A stretch of DNA of 64,000 bases, taken from assembly GCA_002749535.1 (NCBI GenBank), contig MZZL01000408.1:418693-482692 (forward strand), read 5' to 3'. The position numbers were made by a program, and so were the translations under genes. Positions 21,899-34,600 of this stretch are shown one piece after another. The stretch comes from Apophysomyces variabilis (taxonomy: Eukaryota > Mucoromycota > Mucoromycetes > Mucorales > Mucoraceae). The stretch's first letter is position 1, and each line of letters starts with the position of its first letter. Below the pieces are notes generated by a model. That model did not search any database and had not been told where the DNA came from. It worked only from the letters and a program-made list of their open reading frames with translations.

Positions 21899-22197
21899 TC
21901 TGGTGGTTTTTATCTGGTGCGTGGATTAATTGTTTCCGGCTGTCAGAAATGAAGCTCTTGCGTATACTCGATTCTACGGAAAGTCTTCGTCTTCTCCCTA
22001 TTTCTTCAGTTATATGCACCACATTTTGGGAGGTACACGACACTTGGGTGGAGTTCGTGCACAATGTATCTGGCTGGAACATAACGTCTGGCAGTTATTG
22101 GTACACTGCATCTTTTGAGGTACACTACCTTTACAAACTGAAAGATAGGCACACAATAGACTCCAATAGTGTATAACTTTTATGCATAATAAACCTA
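21899..22197. other. Short spacer before mobile-element cluster
   Basis: About 300 bp between the tRNA and the first inverted-repeat element, with no recognised content. Confidence 0.4.
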
Positions 22198-23629
22198 CAC
22201 TGTAGTCAAAAAAAGATTCTACCATTGGTAGAAACTTGGTAAAATCTCAGATTTCACCACCTTCACTGCAGTTGAAGGGTGATTTTACCACCTTTACACC
22301 ACATGGTAGAATCTTTGGTTCCACCCACTTTCCACCCAGGTGGTAGAATTTCTTATATTACCACATTTTTCTCTCCCCCTAAACGCTGTTACTGTAGTAG
22401 ACATGCATACAAAATTAAGTTACCACAGCAAAACTAGTGCATTCACATTTCCCAGGAACTGCATAATTATTTATATCACGCGCTTCTAACATGGTTTCTT
22501 TTTTTTTACAGAGTTATCCGCGTTTTCCTTTTATTCATCCTTTTCTTTTACAAACTTTTTCCTCTATACCATTTTTTGTTTCATAGTGTTTTACCACTTC
22601 TTCATCAGAAAACTCACTTTGAAAACGTTGCTAGTATATGATCCTAATAATATGCAACCTTGATCTAAAAGCATACCCTTTGCTGGTAAGCTTTTATCTT
22701 CATTTCATAGCATCTCATTCTTTTTTTCTTTTGATAGCTAGAATGATCACTACGTTATAGAAGAGCTTGCTTCTTACTTTTAATAAGGTATTTTGATTGA
22801 TTGACCTAAATGTAACTAATCTTGACTTTTTGATTATTATATAGAGTAGCTTTCGTTTCTTAACAAAATGGAAACAGAGAAAGATGACATACTTTTTAAT
22901 GGTACAGATACTTTTTTACATCGTAATTTAGTTACTTGGCAAGGTAACTTTTTGTAGGCCTATATGTAATGCTGCCATTCGTTATTGCATGCTGGCTTAG
23001 GTATGCTACTGTGTGTTAGCTTTTAGTACGTTTTACTAATTGTCATTTTTAAAAGCTATGCTTCTTTAACCTTCAGTAATTAGGTAAGATAATATAAAAC
23101 TAAGCATAAAGTTAGCTATTTGTTAGTACATTACGCTACATAGCTCCAAGAAAATAAAAGTGTCTTTTTTTTTCCTATATATATAGCTAAAGAAGCTTCT
23201 TGTATATGATAAAGAAGTGTATCTTAATAGCTAAAATAATGTACACAACGAAAAGAACATCCAATCGGATAGACTAGATAAAAATCAGTAGCTCCAATAG
23301 AATGTATCGTTGTAGGCAAGTTAATCCAATAAAAAGTGCTTGAATAAAGGAATATGGTCGAATGAAACTAAAACATTAGCCTCTAATGCATACTACTTAA
23401 TCCAATAACATCAACGTAATGGTCTCTGTCATATAGCAGTTCATCCAATTGTTGAACTTGGGGGGGTGGTAGAAAGGTGGTGGAAAAGGTGGTGGAAGGT
23501 ACATTCCACAAACCTTTGAAGAGATTCCACCACATGGTGGAAAAGCGGTGGAAAGGTGGTGGAAAGGTGGTGGAATCTCAGATTCCACCAAGTTTCTACC
23601 GATGGTAGAATCTTTTTTTGACCGCAGTG
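22198..23629. mobile_element. Terminal-inverted-repeat element, non-coding
   Basis: A 1.43-kb segment bounded by near-perfect inverted repeats of about 65 bp. The left end starts CACTGTAGTCAAAAAAAG at 22198; the right end (complement) starts CACTGCGGTCAAAAAAAG at 23629. Both continue ATTCTACCAT(T/C)GGTAG then AAACTTGGT. Subterminal regions are full of short CCACC/GGTGG motifs. The interior is AT-rich and holds no transposase-like frame, so the element would be non-autonomous. I found no target-site duplication. The right end also forms part of a large palindrome. Confidence 0.75.
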
Positions 23630-23925
23630 CTTTTCACCATCTTTCTACTGCTTTTCCACTATATAGTAGAATCTCTTCAAAGGTTTGTGGAATATACCTT
23701 TTACCACCTTTTCTACTACTTTTCTACTACCTCCTTAAGTTCAACAATTGGATGAACTGCTATATGACAGAGACCATTATATTGATGTTATTAGATTAAG
23801 TAGTATGCATTAGAGGCTAATGTTTAGTTCTATTCAACCATATTTTTTTATTCAAGCACTTTTTATTAGATTAACTTGCTTACAATGATACATTCTATTG
23901 AAGCTACTGATTTTTATCTAGTTTA
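23273..23925. repeat. Large imperfect palindrome, arms about 300 bp
   Basis: The left arm (about 23273-23575) and right arm (about 23640-23925) are reverse complements with scattered mismatches. Examples: CTAGATAAAAATCAGTAGCT at 23274 is mirrored by its complement ending near 23921; ATCCAATTGTTGAAC (about 23444-23458) is mirrored by GTTCAACAATTGGAT (about 23738-23752). Because of this symmetry both strands carry the same frame, ending NCYMTET(I)LMLLD in each. A transcript through it could fold into a long hairpin. Confidence 0.85.
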
Positions 23926-23936
23926 TTCAATTTAAG

Positions 23937-26900
23937 GTTCCATATAGTTCAGTTCTTCTCAGTTTTTTGGCAGAACCAAATTGAACCATCATAGTGAAGG
24001 AACTAAACTGAACTGAACTGAGAAGAACCGAGGAACCAAGGAACTAAACCGACCTAATCAAACTAAAACTTGGAAAAACAAAAGAAAAGGACTATATAGG
24101 AACCTTTTTACTAGAAAGCCAAGGAGTATAAAACGTGTATATAATGTGGTTATTGTGAAAAGAAAATAATTTCTGTAGAAAATACAGTCATAGTAGTTCA
24201 AAAACTGTTTTACATTGAGATTAGCTTAGCATTTTACTCATTTCAGTTGGCTAAGATGAGCCTTGGTTTTGCGCTCTACTAATTCATTCAGATGATGAAA
24301 TGAACATTTTGTCATTAATGAATTTCTATGGAGATGGTCGTAAATCAGGCAAATGGTATGCGCTGGACATGGTAAGTGAAATGACGTATGTATTGTATCC
24401 CTGTTTTGACTTCGCGCAGTAGCAGCAAAAGGCCATAGAAGTTACCCAAAATGGATAGCTATAGGATCTGTTCAATGAGATCATCGGCCTTGCTCCTCTT
24501 TTAGAAAGACAGGCCGTATTATCGTTTGAAGCAAAGCTGTCAACCTTTTAAGTACTTTAATTGTCAAAATGCCGAATTGACAAATAGTATAAATACTGAG
24601 AAGTCTCCTACAATAAAAGGTTAATATCTTTTTCAATACGATTTTCTAACACTTATAATGGTTTTCGAACGCAGTGAATCTTCCAGAGATCCTTGAGGTG
24701 CTCTCTCGGATAGGGTAAAATTACTATCGTTTATTGTGGCCTGTCTCAATTAACCTTTGTCAGCAGGCAATAACAGAACGTATGTCGATAGCACGAGAGT
24801 CATCTGTGATGTCGCTAGACTCTACGGCTTCAGGCACTGACCTAGGGGAATCTGGATCCTTCATGCTGGATACACAGTCTCAAGAATCTGTTTCAACTGA
24901 TATTGATAATGACGAGGCCAAGGGTAGTTGGATTTTAAAATTCAAGTATGGCGAGCGGTTCATTGATAAAGATGGGAAAAGCTGGATTCGATGCCTTCTT
25001 CCTGGATGTGGTGGCAAGCATTTTGCAGCAAACCAGTCGTGCACATCTGGACTACTTAAACATTTACGCGTCAAGCACGATGTTACCAAGGATCATGGCC
25101 CTCATGCAGGCAAAAATAAACAGGTTCTTAGTGTTCTCGACAAGTTTCTAATTGGCACAAAATGACCTCGAACTTTCGACAAAGTGCAGTTTCATAAGCA
25201 ATTTGTCAAATTCCTTGTGAAGGCTAAGCTACCATTCAATATCAGCGAAAACGAGGAACTACACACATTACTTGAAATGGCACAATCAGCACCAACGGTT
25301 GATTCGGTGAAGCTTCCGTCGGCAGATACAGTTACCAAAAAGGTTTTTATTTCCATCTTATCCATACATGTTTAACTTACAGAGAAATAGACCAGAGAGC
25401 AGTATTTCCGTTATAAGGACAAGGTTGCCGCTTTGTTGAGCAAAATACCAATGATATCCTGTACCATTGACTCTTGGACAAGTCCTTTTCATCAAGAATT
25501 CCTTGGGGTTACAAGTCATTGGATTTCCACATCAACTTGGACGATGCAAGAATTACGGTTGGGCTTTGAGCCTCTGAACGGTCCACATACTGGAGAAAAT
25601 CTGGCGGAAGCATTCTTAACAATCCTTGGAGAGTTTGATCTGTGCGAAAATCTCTTTACTATAACCAGCGATAATGCTTCAAACATGCTAAAGATGACAC
25701 AGGTTATAGAAACACGCGCTATAGAAAATGGATGGGTAATTAAATTAATCATATAATTCCTGTATACTTATAATCCCTTGCAAAACTAGCCTTTCCGAGC
25801 AGAGTTGCATCATATACCTTGCTTGGGTCATATTATCAACTTGGCTGTCCAAGACATACTGAAGATCGGCCTATCAGCACAAGCACCAGAGACTGAGGAC
25901 GAACTTGATAATGAACGCGAATCCATGGAGACAAATGTCATCATTAAACTGCGAAAAGGCATTAACAAGATAAGGTACAAATGCGCATTCATTTTTCGTC
26001 TTCGCTAAATAACTACTTACCAGATCCTCACCCCAACGGATTGAAAAATTCAAGCGCATTCAATTAAATGAAAAGTGCCCCGACCTCATACTTATAAGCG
26101 ACGTTCGTACCCGTTGGAATTCGACGTTCCGAATGCTTGCTCGTGCGGTAGTTTTGAAGGATGCTTACATGGCAATGTGTTCCAGTTTGCCAGAGCTGAA
26201 TCACTATAAACTTACGGACCACGAGTGGACATGCATTGATCAAGTGAAGAATCTGCTCCATATGTTTGATGTCGTGACCGAACGTCTTTCTGCAAGCAAA
26301 TCCCATGCGACAATCAATACAAGCATCTTATTTTACAATAAGCTCATGGACTCGCTGGAAGATTTCGCAGCTGATACTCAGAACTACACGGAATTGCGAA
26401 ACGCTGCCGGGATTGGATTAAAAAAGCTGCAAAAGTATTACTGCAAAACGGATAATACGCACATCTACGCAGTTGCCACCGCAATGGACCCACGTATGAA
26501 GTTCTCATGGTGGTATCGAAGTGGTTGGGAGGAAGAATGGCAGGTCCTTAGCCAGAACATGGTGAAGGACACTTGGTCCAGTTTTCCGAAAAGAGGAGAG
26601 GCCGAAGCTGTGGTTGACGAAAAGATGAAGGAGCTTTATGACTTGTACGGAATGCCGAATACGTCAGACGAGCTAGCTGATTACATTTCAGAGAAAATCT
26701 GCGCTCCTACTACAGGAGGTAACAAAGCCTTGGAATTGGTATACTGGCAGATGCAGTCGCATCGATGGCCAAATCTTGCTAACATGGCGGCACAATATTT
26801 AGCTGTTCCAGCAACGTCAACGCCATCTGAACGATGCTTTTCAGCATCGCGCCTTTTACTTCCCTACACACGTAATCGACTAGACCCACATGTTATAAAA

Positions 26901-27140
26901 CAGTTAATGCTTTTAGAATCTTGGTCATCCTTTTCTTTTGAATAAACTGGATCTGATTCAGAATTGTGCTAATTAGTCTAAGTGAAAAATGGCTTCGGTT
27001 CTTCGGTTCTTCGGTTCCTTTATAAAGAACCGACCTCGGTTCCGGCTCGGTTCTAGGAAAGAATCGAACCGAAAAAATCGGTTCGGTTCCGGTTCTTCGG
27101 GCTTTTGCGGAGCACTAAGGAGAACTGAGCCATGTGGAAC
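23937..27140 (+). mobile_element. hAT-family DNA transposon
   Basis: The terminal inverted repeats of about 27 bp are imperfect: GTTCCATATAGTTCAGTTCT at 23937, and the complement of 27121-27140 reads GTTCCACATGGCTCAGTTCT. Differences are mostly transitions. Subterminal GAACCG/CGGTTC repeats are dense at both ends (23985-24055, 26995-27095), as in many hAT elements. The transposase gene lies at 24782-26945. The 8-bp target duplication expected for hAT elements is not evident. The left end abuts the palindrome at 22.2-23.9 kb. Confidence 0.85.
24782..26945 (+). pseudogene. hAT transposase, one nonsense codon
   Basis: Model: join(24782..25342, 25391..25735, 25790..25974, 26024..26945), about 670 codons. 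The N-terminus has a BED-type zinc finger (CLLPGCGGKHFAANQS, then LLKHLRVKH). The catalytic core has D in CTIDSWTSP and D in FTITSDNASNM, followed by HHIPCLGHIINLA and RTRWNSTFRML. The C-terminal hATC dimerisation domain is intact (LANMAAQYLAVPATSTPSER, then RNRLDPHVIKQLMLLES). All introns restore frame precisely. The only defect I see is an in-frame TGA at 25163-25165, between IGTK and PRTFDKVQF. No splice option I found removes it. A single C-to-T change from CGA would explain it. Probably recently inactivated. Confidence 0.88.
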
Positions 27141-27353
27141 TTATACTTGCAATAAAAGGTCTTTTTGTCAGATATATATTGTGTCTAAAATACACTTCAT
27201 ATCTATGTTCAGCTTAAGTTAAAAATCTATACGAGTAAACATTTTGTAAAAAATAACTTTTTGAGTAAAAGAACTTTGCAAATATATATCTTCTGCTTTA
27301 ACCAATAAAGAATATAGAGACAATTTTGTCCCTAGTTTTACATGCATCTATTG
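27141..27353. other. Short intergenic
   Basis: About 210 bp between the hAT right end and the RQC2 stop codon; AT-rich, presumed 3' flank of RQC2. Confidence 0.5.
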
Positions 27354-30300
27354 CTATTTCTTTCCTTTCTTACGTTTCATTGATTCAAGGTTTGGCGCCA
27401 TCACTTTAACTTTGCTCATCATAACATTGATAGCTTCCATATCAGAAACACCTTTGATCAGCTCCTTTTCCCGTGCAGTTGCCTCCAACGCATTTAAAAA
27501 GACAGTATGTGCCTGCTTAACCGCTAAAAATACAAAGATTCAGATTTGTTTGACGTAGCAAAACAGTTATCGGATTTATACCTTTGCCTCTTTTCTGAGT
27601 ACCAGGGGTAAGTTTGACTTTGTATTTATATTTCTGAAGAGCTGTATAAGGCGCACAAACCGGGATAGCATAGTGAAGAATATCATCTGACCGTGGATTA
27701 GCTGTCAAGGAATCTAGTACAGAAAGATTGGCCTATAAACGAAATGTAAATGCAAATGCTGTATTTGATAGAAAAAATACCGCTTCATCTTCATCGAGCA
27801 TAACGATATTTTCTTCCTTAAGCATTTGCCGAATTTCCTCTTTCTCTGCCTTACTAGTCCTCTCCCCCTATTTTCAATCCTTTAGCAAACGCATTTCTGC
27901 CACGTGTTATTGATACCTTTGTTGTCTTATCCTTCTCATCGACGGTCGGCTCCTTTTGTTCTTGAGGGTCTTCTGAAGCCCGAGACTTTGCTTGTGCCTT
28001 TCGCTCCTCCCTTTCTTTTTCCAATGCAAGCTTTTCAGCCTTTGCTTTTGCTTCTTTTTTCGCTTTTTTCCCTTTCGGCTGAGGTCCCTTGTTGGACTAA
28101 AAGCAAAATGACTAAATAGGTTTGCAAGGCTAATGGTGTCATACCCCCAATAATTCCATTCGTAGCTGTCTTTCCTCTTCGTCTTGATCAGCGTATTTTT
28201 CTTTAATCTTTTTAACTTTTCCTTTACGGCCGCGTGTCTGAGCCTGGTTTTGCTTCGACTCCTATGTCACTATTTAATTCTTCATCTTAGCTGACCAATT
28301 AATGCAGTGCATACCGTCTCTTTCTTTTTCTCAGACTGCTTCTCTTTTGAAGCTTCCATATTGGCTGTAGACGTGCTACTTGTTGCTGTCGATACGCCTT
28401 TCTTCATCTGGCGACGTTCTTTGGCAGTTATAAATTTCTTCCTCTACAAAGGCTATTTAATAAAAACGCCGCAACACTATCGACTACACGTACCACCGTA
28501 TCAGACGTTGGTTGTGTTTGAGCAAAAGCAGGAAGCTCTTCTTCTTCGCCGTACTCCCGTAAATCATATTTCTTCCAATCAGCTTCTTGGACTGGTTCGG
28601 CAATAGATGACTCTAGCTGCGTATCAGGGAATGCGTCCCCATCACTCTCTTCGTCACTACTGTCTGAAGCGCTTTTCTCAGTATTAGATTCTATGAAGCA
28701 AGTAAGTGAGATAGTTCCTTGCGACATCAAATTTATACCTACCGGTTTCAGGCTTTTCCTCCTTCTCTTTGCCATTGTCCGCATCTTGCTCTTCGGAGGA
28801 TACCTTATCAGAACTTGATATAGATGCTTCTTTTTTTGGAAGTGTTGCTACTAACTCGCCCTTTTCTTCTGTACTTTCTCCATTCACAAATCTTTGCTTT
28901 GAATCACTTTGTTGTTCCTCTATGTTTTTGGATTCGCGGAGTCCTCCCTCATGAAGGTGATTGCCGATAGAGGAGTCATCAAGCTTGAATAGATAACCAA
29001 ATCCATATACCAGCTGCACAGGAGGTAAAAAATTCTTCTTTCCCCTGATCATGAAACTTCCGGTAGTTAGATATTCTCCCGTCGGTGCAGATTTTGAGAC
29101 CTAATACATACGGTAAGTAAAATTACGAACCGCTTCCTTAGATAGGTAGCGTACCTGATTGGGATAAACCCAGTATGCGCTCGTGACAATTTTGGCATCC
29201 CATGCCTTGCTTTGACATACCGACATGATTCCAGCTTGAAATAAAGTGCTAGGTGGTATAGGTTGACCTGCTGCCTGAGGTTTATTCTTGACAACAACCG
29301 AGGCTGCACCATGCAAGTCCGCGTGAACGTACACATCATCTTGGTAATAAACGGTAAGAAACGATCTTCAATAAGTTCAAAAAGGAATACATACCTTTAT
29401 GGAGATAGCGCTTAACTAATATTTCATTCTGTTGCATATCACGTCCAGCAATAACCATATAACCTTCAGTAGAAATAAACCAAAGGAATTTTTCGAACCA
29501 ATACGTCTTACGCATCTTGCTGATGGTCGCCGTAATTTTCTTTTCTTTCAGTTCTCGTCTGATTGTGTTCTCTGCGGATTTCAAAGCCTTAAGAGATAAA
29601 GAATAATCCGTAAGTATCCGCAACAATATTCAAGTACTTTACCTTTGCTGTAGCGGCAATTGTTTTCTCTTGTTTATGCGCAGAACTTTTCTTCTGATCG
29701 TAGTATTTTCGAGCATTGGCAAAAGCCGTCAAACTGATGTCGACATCTACTTTCACGAGCGTCGCCGTATTTTCGTCGGCATCTTCTGCTTCGCTGTCTT
29801 CATTTTCAGAATCGATATCTTCCTCGGGATCGCTACAATCCATTACGCACAGTAAGATAATCTATCCAAAGCACATCCAAAATACATACGTCATTAAAAG
29901 AGTGATCTGGTTTGTTTCAAGCTTTAACGAATCAATCATCTGCGCGATCGGGTTATCTCGTTTCTTTTCTTCGTTCACTAACTCTTGGAGATCTTGCCAA
30001 TCCATTTGGCTGGCAACAGCGTTACGGATAATAGTAATCGCTGCGTCTACCATTTGTAAATTATACTCAATAAGTTGAGCTTTGCGAACATTGGTGAGTT
30101 GTTGATTCATTAGATTTTCCACTCTGCTTTCTTGCTCTTTTCGTACTGCCTCTAATTTCTTCATGGCAGCCTCTTCCTATATAGAATAAAACTAAATAAA
30201 CAGGACAAACGATATGCGTTCATGCATTTACCTGATTTCTGGCTTTCAGTTCTAATTTCTGAGCTTCTATAGCAGAGAAAAACTGATCTACAGCACCATC

Positions 30301-31623
30301 AAATGTTTCATATTCTATGTATTTTCGGGACGCATGCTGTTGGTATAGGAAAGGATGAAATTCATCATATCTAACCAAGTTGTGAGCATCCATGTTCTTT
30401 CATAATAATACCCGTTCTTACATATCGAGCTTATCTCCCTCCTTTTTCGGTGGCTGCTTTTCTTCGTCCATCAAGACTATGTACCCCTAGTACATATGAT
30501 AAGAAACGAATCCAACCCTTCAATACTCGTTTGCACCTTTGGAACTGCTGTAGCAGTCGACGCAATCATTTCATCACCCTTGTGAAATGCGGCTAGTAAA
30601 TCCTGTAGCATAGGAGAGTCTATAGCACAGGTTAGATAATGTATGTCTCTCAATTAGCTAACCTTCTGCGGTATCAAAGTCAGAAGCTACTTTCATATTA
30701 GGATTTAATTGTGCCGTAAGGATAATGTGTTCGGTCATAGCTGGGCCATAGTCTAGTAAAATTATCAAAAAAAAACTTAGAACATAATTCTAGTTGTTAA
30801 TAAACGGTTCTTACCAAAGGCAATGTTCAGCACCTTTTTCAAAGGATCCTTTGGGCCAGCTTTACGCAACACATCTTGCAGTTGATTGGCTTCCACACGT
30901 GAAAAATCACGTAGAGCAGAATCAACGTTGTAGATATCTCCCACAGCCATGGATAGCGTCTCGCTAGACTGAACCACTCGCAGAATAGCTAAAATGCGAT
31001 ATTCTTCATCTGTCAGGATAATATTTCCCTAACAATGTCTACTATAAGAGTCCATAGTGATGAATCAATAGCCTTACCGATGCGTAGAATTCCGCAATGA
31101 TATGAAAACCTAAACTTCGTTCACCACCAGCAAACTCAAAATCCACGATACGATCAACGCCCAATTGTCGTACGTTAGTGAGTCTACGAGTCCGCAAATG
31201 ATTTCGAAGCTGGAAAACCGAAAATATCAGAATTCAAAGATGACATTTAATCATTACTATCTAGCATGTTTACGTACTTTTAAGCAAAACTGAGAAGGCA
31301 TTGTCGACTTTTCTCGGCTGAACTGGGTGGTGTGAATACGCGTGCCAGACTCGATCAAGACCAACTCCTTTTTGTCTGGCTACACGTAGTAAAGCGCAAA
31401 GTTATTGTGCCATTCTGATAAGCTATTAACCTAACTACTTACGTTGGAAAATTTGAATAGAAACGTTTTTGCGTTTACATCGTACACGTTTTGTAAACGG
31501 ATTCCGATCAGCCTATCGGTCAGTGGTTCGTAAATGGGACGGGTTTGGCCTTTGTAATAATTACCGCTCTCGCAGGTTGCTAACCGTTGCTCGTATATCC
31601 AAGGCATTGAAACGTTGCTTCAT
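27354..31623 (-). CDS. RQC2: Ribosome quality control factor Rqc2/Tae2 (NEMF)
   Basis: Binds split 60S subunits holding a stalled peptidyl-tRNA, recruits the Ltn1 ubiquitin ligase and adds C-terminal Ala/Thr tails. The gene has many short introns; exon 1 is 31565-31623 and exon 2 is 31443-31512. The start reads [12 protein letters not shown], joined to [19 protein letters not shown], then [20 protein letters not shown]. Asp9 and the DR pair in [11 protein letters not shown] correspond to residues needed for tailing in yeast. Central coiled coils are rich in Lys/Glu. The NFACT-R domain shows [19 protein letters not shown] and [15 protein letters not shown] charged linker and the NFACT-C end ([20 protein letters not shown] to KRKKGKK) follow. 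The gene is divergent from SLH1 with only about 43 bp between start codons. Full intron coordinates were not all resolved. Confidence 0.95.
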
Positions 31624-31666
31624 TAGGTAAGTTCTCCGTAGTTGATCGAAGGGACATCTTCACAAA
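31624..31666. promoter_or_regulatory. 43-bp divergent promoter region
   Basis: The space between the RQC2 start codon (minus, 31623-31621) and the SLH1 start codon (plus, 31667). It holds no TATA box. Either the two 5' UTRs overlap or both are extremely short; promoter elements probably extend into the coding regions. The RQC2 start is well supported by conserved sequence, the SLH1 start less so. Confidence 0.6.
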
Positions 31667-34600
31667 ATGGTGCCCACCAGCCGCAGTAGTTACAGCACAG
31701 TCAATTTCGATCTCCGCGAATCCCGCCACAATGTTAAAAAATGCGTTTGCAAACCGCAGTAAATGCTAGCCCGATCCGAATACCAAACATTATGGTGACC
31801 GCCACTGCAAGCTTTACTTCAGTGCTCCAGCAGTTGCTTCATGACTCTAGAAGTTCGGGAGGTCTGAAAGGAAAAGGCAAAGGGAAGCCTAAGGCTTTTG
31901 ACGGCTCCCAGTTCTGGACGAAACCAAATGAGCGCGCCCAAAAAGCCGACGACGTTAGTGTTATAGACTCATTTGTTGAGCTTGTGGAACGATATAAAAC
32001 ATCAAATGTCAATAAGCGTAAGTAGGGCTTTGTAATTGCGTACTCTTGGTTGAATTATACTAGCTGAAGAAACGAAGCCGGCGCTTACTTTCGGTCAAGA
32101 TATCGATTTTCGTGTTCCCGGCCACCCATTTTCGGACCTGTACCTCAGTGAAAAAGACCAATTAACAACAAGTGGGCAGCAGGATTCCGTCTTACCCGAT
32201 AATACGGAAGAAAGACCTGCACATCCCGAGCAATTGCCTGTGCAAGAGGGTATATATGATCGAAATTGGTTGTTGTAGTATGTATTCGTCTTCAGCTGCA
32301 AAATAATTCAAGTTCTCATTTATCGTTCTCAATCCTGATTTAGCCAATGTCGTGATCATATCGTGCAGCACGGACAGGCTCTCAATGAGCAGCAGCTATG
32401 CGCGAACTTGTTCACCATCCTTCGGTCTAACGATGGTGGTAAGGAAGACATCGCAATCCTAGTTTAAGCTAATAATTATTGCATCTTGATTGTTTAGATG
32501 ATGTTATACAAAACTCGCTTGTGGAGCTGCTTGGATTTGAGGGGATTGATCTTATTACTAGGCTGATATCTCATCGAAAAACCATCGTTGATAATATCAT
32601 CGCTATGGTATGCAGAAGTTTGATAAGCTAATGCTAAATTGAACATATTATTCCTAGTCTGATTATGCGGATCAATCTAAGACAAAATCTTATGCTCCTT
32701 ACCAACCAGTAGATAAACGCGTTATTTATGGTACCCAGTTTGTCGTACAATCTGAAGCTGAACGAAAGGAAATGAAACAGCTTAGAAAAGAACAGAAAAA
32801 AGCAATGAGAATACAACAAAGATCACAAGGTATGCGATGTAAAGACTTATGAGTTGCTATTGTGAGCTTATGCATTATTTTCTGAAAAGGAGAGGATGAA
32901 AATTCTGTGTCCATGAGTATCCTTGGCTTTGAGGCATCAGATTTACGGCAAGCAAGAGAAGAAGCTTTGATTACGGCCAGCCAAGCACCGCTGTTCAGCT
33001 CCAACTATAAGGTAAGGTAAAGAGATCGTTATCACAATTTGTCTGATTTTGCGTAAAGACAAGACCGGAAGAAAATTACCCGCATGTGTATCAGTCTACC
33101 AAGTCCGGATCTACACTGTCAATTTTCGGTACTCGCTATGCATTACCTGTGGGAACAGTTAGAGAAGATTACAATGATTACGACGAAACCACGATTCCCA
33201 TCCCAAAACAAGCTCCTGTGAGAGCTGGAGAACGGCGTATACCTATATCCGAATTAGATAATTTGGCTGGAGGGGCTTTCAAGGTAATTGAATTGGAATC
33301 GACGATTTACAGACTTTAACGATACTATGCAGGCTTATGAAAGTCTTAACCGCATTCAATCTATCGTATACCCGATTGCCTACGAAACCAACGAAAATAT
33401 GCTTGTTTGTGCCCCTACTGGTGCGGTAAGTGCTAGTGTTTACCAATGTACCTTCGAGGCACTTGACAATGATGTTACGTCTTATACAGGGTAAGACAGA
33501 CGTGGCTATGCTCACTGTTTTAAGGTGCATATCGCAGTACTGCAATCCTATGCCGCGGAAAGGAACCACAGACATTGATTTTACTATCGCCAAGAATGAT
33601 TTTAAAATTGTATATGTGGCACCAATGAAAGCACTTGCAGCAGAGGTTGTAGAAAAAATGGGAAAACGATTGAAGTTTCTTGGTATTTCTGTGAGGGAAC
33701 TTACAGGTATCTGTATTCCTCCGTCTGGATTACATCCACACTAAGCTTGCCATTAGGTGATATGCAGCTTACCAAAGCTGAGGTTTCTGCCACGCAATTT
33801 ATCGTAACAACACCAGAGAAATGGGATGTGATTACGCGAAAAGGAACAGGCGACGTGGAGCTGGCACAGGTACACAGTCGGGTAATTGCAATGTCTGAGA
33901 ACTTAATTTTTGTATAGAAAGTCAAACTGCTTATTATTGATGAAGTTCATCTTTTACACGAAGACCGTGGTGCCGTTATTGAGAGCATCATTGCCAGAAC
34001 GTTGCGACAGGTACACGTCTGTGTATATTAAAACCTGATTAACCCTATCTGAATGAAGGTTGAATCCAGTCAATCACTTATCCGTATTGTCGGTTTGTCT
34101 GCCACACTACCCAATTACGTTGACGTGGCATCATTTCTTAGGTAAATAGAGTGTTGAAAATACACGCTTCTCTTATTGACTATCTATATCAAGAGTAAAT
34201 CCCTATCAAGGTCTGTTTTTCTTTGATAACGGTTTTAGACCGGTTCCGTTGGAGCAACACTTCCTTGGTATTAAAGGAAAGCCGAACTCAATTGCTTCAA
34301 ATGAAAGAATGAACCGTGCATGCTTTGATAAAGTGGCAGATCTTGTACGAGAAGGGCACCAAGTCATGGTGTTTGTTCATGCGCGCAAAGAGACAGTCAA
34401 AACTGCGCAGATGTTGAGAGAAGAGGTCATGAACGAAGGACTTGCAGGTAAGAAATGTTTAAAGTAATTCAGTTTTAGCTAACATATATATCAGACTTCT
34501 TTGACTGCTCACAAGAGTCCAAGTATGGAACGTACAAGAGGGATGTTTCCAAGTCTCGAAACAAGGAATTAAAGGAACTATTTTCATCTGGGTTCGGTAT

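Noticed and set aside
21693..21929. Plus-strand frame ending CANRESNPGPSRGRRR
   Set aside because: This is the familiar false protein produced by reading through the antisense of a tRNA gene; tRNA-Gly occupies 21828-21898.
23397..23799. Two overlapping frames encoding the same Pro/Phe-rich peptide on opposite strands
   Set aside because: They are mirror products of the palindrome and its CCACC repeats, not independent genes.
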